Shown here: positions 22,770-27,052 of the stretch, in pieces | How the letters are laid out: the number at the start of each line of letters is the position of its first letter | Numbering within the stretch: the first letter of the stretch is position 1 | From: Actinobacteria bacterium UBA2286 | Lineage (GTDB): Bacteria; Actinomycetota; Coriobacteriia; Anaerosomatales; Anaerosomataceae | Assembly: GCA_002345925.1 (NCBI GenBank) | Contig: DDWM01000028.1 | Location: forward strand, 1 to 27,052 | Length of the DNA: 27,052 bases | Direction of reading: 5' to 3' | The notes under the pieces: model-generated | The model's database searches: none | What the model was told of the DNA's origin: nothing | Seen by the model: the letters and a program-made list of their open reading frames with translations, nothing else | Program-made: the position numbers and the translations under genes

Positions 22770-22804
22770 GAGCCTGCCTACCATATAGTGTAGGCAGGCT
22801 CTTT
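22770..22804 (+). terminator. Intrinsic terminator after the Glu/Pro-repeat gene
   Basis: A perfect 12-base stem GAGCCTGCCTAC / GTAGGCAGGCTC with the loop CATATAGT spans 22770-22801 and is followed by TTTC. The loop also contains TATAGT, which with GTGACA at 22760-22765 (18-base spacer) might act as the promoter of the next gene. Confidence 0.75.
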
Positions 22805-22823
22805 CAATCTCTAGGGGGCGACG

Positions 22824-24788
22824 GTGTCACTCGAGCGCCACACATTCCCCTTCAGCGCTATCGTGGGACAAGAAGTCCTTAAGACTGCGCTGCTGATAAA
22901 CGCAGTCGATCCGAGGGTCGGCGGCGTTCTCATCCGCGGGCACAAGGGGACTGCCAAGTCGACCGCAGTCCGCGCCTTGTCGGACATCCTTCCCGAACTC
23001 AACGTGGTCGACGGTTGCATCTATGGATGCGACCCGAACGACTCGCGCTCACTATGCGCCGACTGTGCCGAGCGTAGTTCGCTACCTCTCACGCGACGGC
23101 GCCCTCGAATGGTCGACCTTCCTATCTCGGCGACCGAGGACCGCCTGGTCGGCACGCTTGACCTGGAGCACGCACTCAAGAGCGGTGAGCGCCGTTACGA
23201 GCCAGGTCTTCTTGCCGAGGCAAACCGTGGCGTCTTGTACGTTGATGAAGTGAACCTGCTCGAGGATCACCTCGTCGATGCGCTGCTCGATGCAGCTGCA
23301 AGCGGTGTCAACGTCGTCGAGCGTGAAGGTGTGCGTCACGTGCACCCCGCCCGATTCATCCTCGTGGGAACGATGAATCCTGAGGAAGGCGAGCTTCGAC
23401 CGCAACTCCTCGATCGATTCGGGCTGTGCGTTGATATCGAAGGCATCGCAGATCCGACCGAACGCGTTGAGGTCATGCGCCGCAGGCGTGCGTTCGAGGA
23501 TGATCCAGACGGTTTCGCTCGGACATGGAGTTCAGACGCCAAGGCGCTTGTACGCCGAATTGAGAAAGCTCAGCGGTTCCTTCCTGATGTCGAACTCGAT
23601 GATGATCTGCTGTTCCTGATCGCATCCGTATGCGGCTCGATCGGGGTCGACGGGCATCGGGCCGACTTGGTGATGGCACGAGCCGCTGCCGCGTTCGCAC
23701 TGCTCGACGGTCGAAGGGAAGTAACGGCAGCCCACGTACGCGCCGTTGCGCCAATGGTTCTGGCGCACCGTATGCGGCGTACGCCCTTCGACGAGGAGAG
23801 CTACTCGGAGGATCGGCTCCAAAGCGCGCTTGCCTCGGCAGGCGCTGGTCCTGACGATAGTGAGTCCGACGCTTCCCCTGGCGCGCAGGATGGCAAAGGT
23901 GACGGAGAGGTGGCTGCTCTCGGCGTTCGGCTCTCCGCCGATCAGGTCGGCTCTACCGATGCTCCTGACGATGTCTCAACGCGACTGTCAGTTGAGATTG
24001 ACCGCGTTCGACGCTCGTATGGGGGCAAGCGCCAGGAGACGACATCAAATGACCGCTCAGGGCATTACGTGCGCTCTGAGCCACTACGTCCCGGCACTCA
24101 GCCCGACATCGCGTTCGATGCGACCATTCGCGCCGCTGCTCCGTTCCAGTCATCGCGGGAAAGCGATCTGGCCATCACTCTGGAGCCGTCGGACCTCAGG
24201 AACAAAGTGCGCCGTCGTCGCGTTGGCGCCTCGATCGTGTTCTGTGTTGACGCAAGCGGCTCTATGGGCGCGTCCAACCGCATGGATGCTGCCAAGTGCG
24301 CTGTGCTTGAGCTTCTCGTGGATGCATACCAGCGTCGCGACCGCGTAGGACTCGTCGCATTCCGTGGCGAGAGCGCAGAAGTCGTCCTCGCACCTACCGC
24401 AAGCGTCGAGCTCGCGCAGCTCAAGCTACGTGCGCTTCCAACCGGTGGCGCAACGCCGCTCGCACACGGTCTTGTCTCGGCATTGCAGCTGCTTGAGACC
24501 GAGACGCGTCGCAACGACGACGTGATTCCGTGGCTGGTGCTTGTCACAGATGGCCGAGGAAACGTGGGTATCAACGGCGGACTGGGCAGCGAGGATGCGA
24601 TCACCGCCGCCGCGCGAATTCGTGAAGCCCGCATCAACACGATCGTCATCGATACGACTGGTGTTCCCGGAGGCGGCTCCGCAGCCCGTGATATCGCCAG
24701 AACGGCAGGGGCCGAGTACGTGCGCCTCAAGTCGCTCGATGCGCCAACGCTCACCCAGACTGTGCGGGAGCGCGTGCAGAGCGCGTAG
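22824..24788 (+). CDS. Fused AAA+ / VWA chelatase subunit (ChlI-ChlD or cobaltochelatase type)
   Basis: A 654-residue cytosolic protein joining the two motor subunits of metal chelatases that insert Mg or Co into tetrapyrroles. The AAA+ half has Walker A GHKGTAKST (39-47), Walker B VLYVDEVNLL (D141, E142), and the cysteine set C65, C69, C78 and C81 typical of this family. An acidic Pro-poor linker (about 340-400) leads to the VWA half, with the MIDAS motif DASGSMG at 476-482 and LVTDGRGN. The GTG start at 22824 has AGGGGG at 22813-22818. No large catalytic subunit (CobN/BchH) is in the window. Cobalamin synthesis is the likelier use in a non-phototroph, but that is inference. Confidence 0.88.
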   Translation: MSLERHTFPFSAIVGQEVLKTALLINAVDPRVGGVLIRGHKGTAKSTAVRALSDILPELNVVDGCIYGCDPNDSRSLCADCAERSSLPLTRRRPRMVDLPISATEDRLVGTLDLEHALKSGERRYEPGLLAEANRGVLYVDEVNLLEDHLVDALLDAAASGVNVVEREGVRHVHPARFILVGTMNPEEGELRPQLLDRFGLCVDIEGIADPTERVEVMRRRRAFEDDPDGFARTWSSDAKALVRRIEKAQRFLPDVELDDDLLFLIASVCGSIGVDGHRADLVMARAAAAFALLDGRREVTAAHVRAVAPMVLAHRMRRTPFDEESYSEDRLQSALASAGAGPDDSESDASPGAQDGKGDGEVAALGVRLSADQVGSTDAPDDVSTRLSVEIDRVRRSYGGKRQETTSNDRSGHYVRSEPLRPGTQPDIAFDATIRAAAPFQSSRESDLAITLEPSDLRNKVRRRRVGASIVFCVDASGSMGASNRMDAAKCAVLELLVDAYQRRDRVGLVAFRGESAEVVLAPTASVELAQLKLRALPTGGATPLAHGLVSALQLLETETRRNDDVIPWLVLVTDGRGNVGINGGLGSEDAITAAARIREARINTIVIDTTGVPGGGSAARDIARTAGAEYVRLKSLDAPTLTQTVRERVQSA

Positions 24789-24789
24789 T

Positions 24790-25137
24790 GGTGGAGTGGG
24801 CCTGTAAGCCGGATTTTGTCGAGGACGACCATCTATCTGGGATCACCGTCACCGATGACCTCACGCGGGCATACCCGAACGTCGGCCGGGCCAGCCTTAA
24901 TCGCTCCTATTTGCCCTTGCTCCGGGTGGGGTTTGCCAAGCCGCCACGTTGCCGTGACGCTGGTGCGCTCTTACCGCACCTTTTCAGCTTTTCTCCCGCC
25001 GTAAGGCGGGGGAGTTTCCTTTTCTGTGGCACTTTCCGTCGCGTCGCCGCGCCCTGCCGTTAGCAGGCACCCTGCCCATCGGAGTCCGGACTTTCCTCAC
25101 GTCCTTGCGGACGCGCGGCCGTCCGGCCCACTCCACC
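24790..25137 (-). ncRNA. rnpB: RNase P RNA (bacterial type A)
   Basis: The RNA subunit of RNase P, which matures tRNA 5' ends. Read on the minus strand, it contains the universal GAGGAAAGTCCGGACTCC block near the 5' end, the GTGCCACAGAAA core segment, and the 3' block ACAAAATCCGGCTTACAGG. The termini pair exactly: GGTGGAGTGGGCC at 25137-25125 with GGCCCACTCCACC at 24802-24790, forming helix P1. Length is about 348 bases, normal for type A. The GGCTTACAGG close to the 3' end may base-pair with tRNA CCA through the GGT-type loop region. The 3' end touches the stop codon of the convergent chelatase gene. Confidence 0.96.
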
Positions 25138-25143
25138 GGGGAC

Positions 25144-25149
25144 ATTGTA
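25144..25149 (-). promoter_or_regulatory. -10 element of rnpB
   Basis: TACAAT on the minus strand ends six bases before 25137, which is independently predicted as the RNA 5' end by the P1 pairing. No consensus -35 is seen 16-18 bases upstream. Confidence 0.6.
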
Positions 25150-25210
25150 GCAGCATGGAGGCCGAATCCGGCTATCACCGAGCAGACGCGAACCGCCGGG
25201 CTACGGCCGA

Positions 25211-26902
25211 TCAGGCGTTGGTCTTCGCCTGCATCCTGGCCCATGAATCCTTGAGAGTCAGCGTCCGGTTGAAGACGGGAGCACCGCTCGTTGAGTCCGG
25301 ATCGACGCAGAAGTAGCCGAGCCTCTCGAACTGCACGGTCTCGCCCACGGCAGCTTCTTCGAGAGCAGGCTCGACAAGACACCCGCTAAGGACTGTTTCC
25401 GACGCAGGGTTCAGGTCCTCGAACAGGTCGCGACCGTCAGACCCGGGGAACGGGCTGGCGAAGAGATGGTCGTACAGCCGGACCTCGGCGGGTACAGCGT
25501 GAGCGGCCGAGAGCCAGTGCAAAGTCGCCTTAGGCTTGCGGTCATCAGGTGCGGCGCCACCGCGCGTAGCGGGATCGTAGGTACACCGAAGCTCGATCAC
25601 GTTGCCCTCGGCATCCTTCACGACCTCGTTACACGTGACGAAGTACGCCGAGCGAAGCCGGACCTCGCGGCCGGGGGAGAGCCTGAAGAACTTCTTGGGC
25701 GGATCCTCCATGAAGTCATCGCGCTCGATCCACAGCTCGCGGGAGAACGGCACTTTCCGGGTCCCTGCGGACGGGTCCTCCGGATTGTTGGTGACGTCCA
25801 TCTCCTCGGTCTGACCTTCAGGATAGTTGTCGATAGTGACTTTGATCGGGTCGAGGACCGCGAATCGACGAAGAGCCGTGCGGTTCAGTACGCCGCGCAC
25901 CGCATGCTCCAGCATCTCGATCTCAACCACGCTGTCTGCACGAGCGACACCGATCATCCCTGCGAACTCACGCACACCTTCGGCGGGGAAGCCGCGGCGC
26001 TGGATGCCGGTGAGCGTGGGCATGCGCGGATCGTCCCATCCGTGCACAAATCCGTCCTTCACCAAGCGCAGTAGCACGCGCTTGGAAAGCACTGTATGCG
26101 TTAGGTTGAGCCGAGCGAACTCGTACTGATGCGGGGTCGAAGGCACCGGCAGGTTCTCGATGAACCAATCGTAGAGCGGACGGTGGTCCTGGAACTCAAG
26201 CGTGCAGATCGAGTGCGTGATGCCTTCGATCGCATCGGACTGGCCGTGAGCGAAGTCGTACGAGGGGTAGATGCACCATGCATCGCCAGTGCGAGGATGC
26301 GCGGAGTGCAAGATCCGGTAGATCACCGGATCGCGGAAGTTGATATTGCCCGAAGCCATGTCGATCTTGGCACGCAGGACGCGTGAGCCATTGGGGAACT
26401 CGCCTGAGCGCATGCGCGCGAAGAGGTCGAGGTTCTCCTCAGGTGAGCGGTCGCGCCATGGGCTCGCCTTGCCGGGCTCGGTGAGCGTACCACGGTATTC
26501 GCGGATCTCCTCGGCGGAAAGGTCGTCTACGTATGCCTTACCTTCACGTATGAGGTAGGTCGCCCACTCGTAGAGCTGCTCGAAGTTGTCACTCGCGTAG
26601 AAGAGGTACTCGCCCCAGTCGAATCCAAGCCAGCGTACGTCGGCTTCGATGGCGTCGATGTACTCCTGCTCTTCTTTCACAGGGTTGGTGTCATCGAACC
26701 TGAGGTGGCACCGGCCGGAGAACTCTGCCGCGATGCCAAAGTTCAGGCAGATAGACTTCGCGTGACCGATGTGGAGGTAGCCGTTAGGCTCCGGAGGAAA
26801 GCGCGTGACGACTTCGCTGATCCGGCCTTCACGGAGGTCAGCGGCAACGATGTCGCGAACGAAATCGCTCTTCTCGGATGATGATGCGTTTTGTGTGTCC
26901 AT
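25211..26902 (-). CDS. glnS: Glutaminyl-tRNA synthetase
   Basis: A 563-residue class I synthetase charging tRNA-Gln directly with glutamine. The signature PPEPNGYLHIGHAKS carries HIGH at 44-47, FDDTNP follows, and the KMSKS-equivalent is VLSKR near 265 (glutaminyl type). The catalytic-domain motifs YPSYDFAHGQSDAIEGITHS and the beta-barrel anticodon-binding region (YPEGQTEEMDVTNNPEDP, PFSRELWIERDDFMEDPPKK) are complete, and length is close to E. coli GlnRS. ATG 26902 is preferred over the frame beginning at 26920, because TATCCT (26916-26911) lies between them and could be its -10 box. No ribosome-binding site is visible, so a very short leader is likely. rnpB lies directly downstream on the same strand. 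Confidence 0.96.
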   Translation of the reverse strand: MDTQNASSSEKSDFVRDIVAADLREGRISEVVTRFPPEPNGYLHIGHAKSICLNFGIAAEFSGRCHLRFDDTNPVKEEQEYIDAIEADVRWLGFDWGEYLFYASDNFEQLYEWATYLIREGKAYVDDLSAEEIREYRGTLTEPGKASPWRDRSPEENLDLFARMRSGEFPNGSRVLRAKIDMASGNINFRDPVIYRILHSAHPRTGDAWCIYPSYDFAHGQSDAIEGITHSICTLEFQDHRPLYDWFIENLPVPSTPHQYEFARLNLTHTVLSKRVLLRLVKDGFVHGWDDPRMPTLTGIQRRGFPAEGVREFAGMIGVARADSVVEIEMLEHAVRGVLNRTALRRFAVLDPIKVTIDNYPEGQTEEMDVTNNPEDPSAGTRKVPFSRELWIERDDFMEDPPKKFFRLSPGREVRLRSAYFVTCNEVVKDAEGNVIELRCTYDPATRGGAAPDDRKPKATLHWLSAAHAVPAEVRLYDHLFASPFPGSDGRDLFEDLNPASETVLSGCLVEPALEEAAVGETVQFERLGYFCVDPDSTSGAPVFNRTLTLKDSWARMQAKTNA

Positions 26903-26910
26903 GGTCGCCG

Positions 26911-26916
26911 AGGATA
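26911..26916 (-). promoter_or_regulatory. Possible -10 element of glnS
   Basis: TATCCT on the minus strand ends nine bases before the ATG, giving a predicted leader of only one or two bases. There is no clear -35, so this is tentative. Confidence 0.3.
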
Positions 26917-26969
26917 GCACAATGGGTGGCCGAAAGCAGATGGCAAGTTCACCGATAATGAGAACAGCA

Positions 26970-27013
26970 ACGGCCCCACCGGCGCGAGTATTTCTACTCG
27001 CAGGTGGGGCCGT
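26970..27013 (-). terminator. Nested hairpin between the edge tRNA and glnS
   Basis: The outer arms ACGGCCCCACC and GGTGGGGCCGT (11 pairs) enclose an inner stem GCGAGTA / TACTCGC capped, on the minus strand, by the tetraloop GAAA. It starts ten bases after the tRNA CCA end. On the minus strand it is followed by TTGCTGTTCT, only modestly T-rich, which suits a terminator for the tRNA transcript. Confidence 0.55.
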
Positions 27014-27022
27014 GTATTTCGC

Positions 27023-27052
27023 TGGTAGCCCGTACGGGATTCGAACCCGTGA
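27023..27052 (-). tRNA. 3' part of a tRNA gene (cut by the window edge)
   Basis: On the minus strand the sequence reads ACGGG-TTCGAAT-CCCGT (T arm), then ACGGGCT (3' acceptor strand), discriminator A and an encoded CCA at 27025-27023. The anticodon lies outside the window, so the amino acid cannot be given. The 5' acceptor strand would be AGCCCGT. Confidence 0.9.

Noticed and set aside
1..27052. CRISPR arrays, insertion sequences, prophage genes
   Set aside because: No regularly spaced repeats, transposases, integrases or phage structural genes were seen on either strand.

Overview
The window is high-GC bacterial chromosome, most likely from the Actinomycetota and plausibly from Coriobacteriia-like lineages. 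This is inferred from four things: the CGAAC-N4-GTTCG type of LexA box, a DtxR-type regulator fused to a FeoA domain, a DEDD-exonuclease/UvrC-like fusion protein, and frequent GTG starts with GTGA stop/start overlaps. No species can be named from the sequence alone.

Layout. Positions 1-2427 hold a compact plus-strand operon: the tail of an unidentified gene, a Nif3-like metal protein, a coiled-coil zinc-ribbon protein, an RNase HI and QueD. Positions 2614-10493 hold a very large secreted YD-repeat (RHS/WapA-like) protein with carbohydrate-binding-type inserts, a variable C-terminal tip and a candidate immunity gene. Its signal-peptide region is separated from the main reading frame by two frame changes, one at a run of nine G. 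About 500 bases without a firm gene follow. Positions 11008-13718 hold an iron operon: a DtxR-type regulator carrying its own FeoA domain, overlapping feoB.

Positions 13770-21441 form a DNA-damage cluster. An SOS-box promoter drives a DUF6504-like protein and a DnaE2-type error-prone polymerase. DinB (Pol IV) converges on them. A second, degenerate SOS box lies between divergent dinB and nfo (endonuclease IV). A DEDD-exonuclease/GIY-YIG protein converges on nfo. ImuA and ImuB are not in the window, so DinB may be the partner Y-family polymerase here; that is inference.

Positions 21530-27052 hold an acidic Glu/Pro-repeat protein with a C-terminal four-cysteine motif, a fused AAA+/VWA chelatase subunit, RNase P RNA and glutaminyl-tRNA synthetase (both on the minus strand), and the 3' part of a tRNA at the edge.

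The parts most worth following are the RHS toxin/immunity tip with its split N-terminus, and the SOS-controlled mutagenesis cassette with its unusual gene content and promoter architecture.
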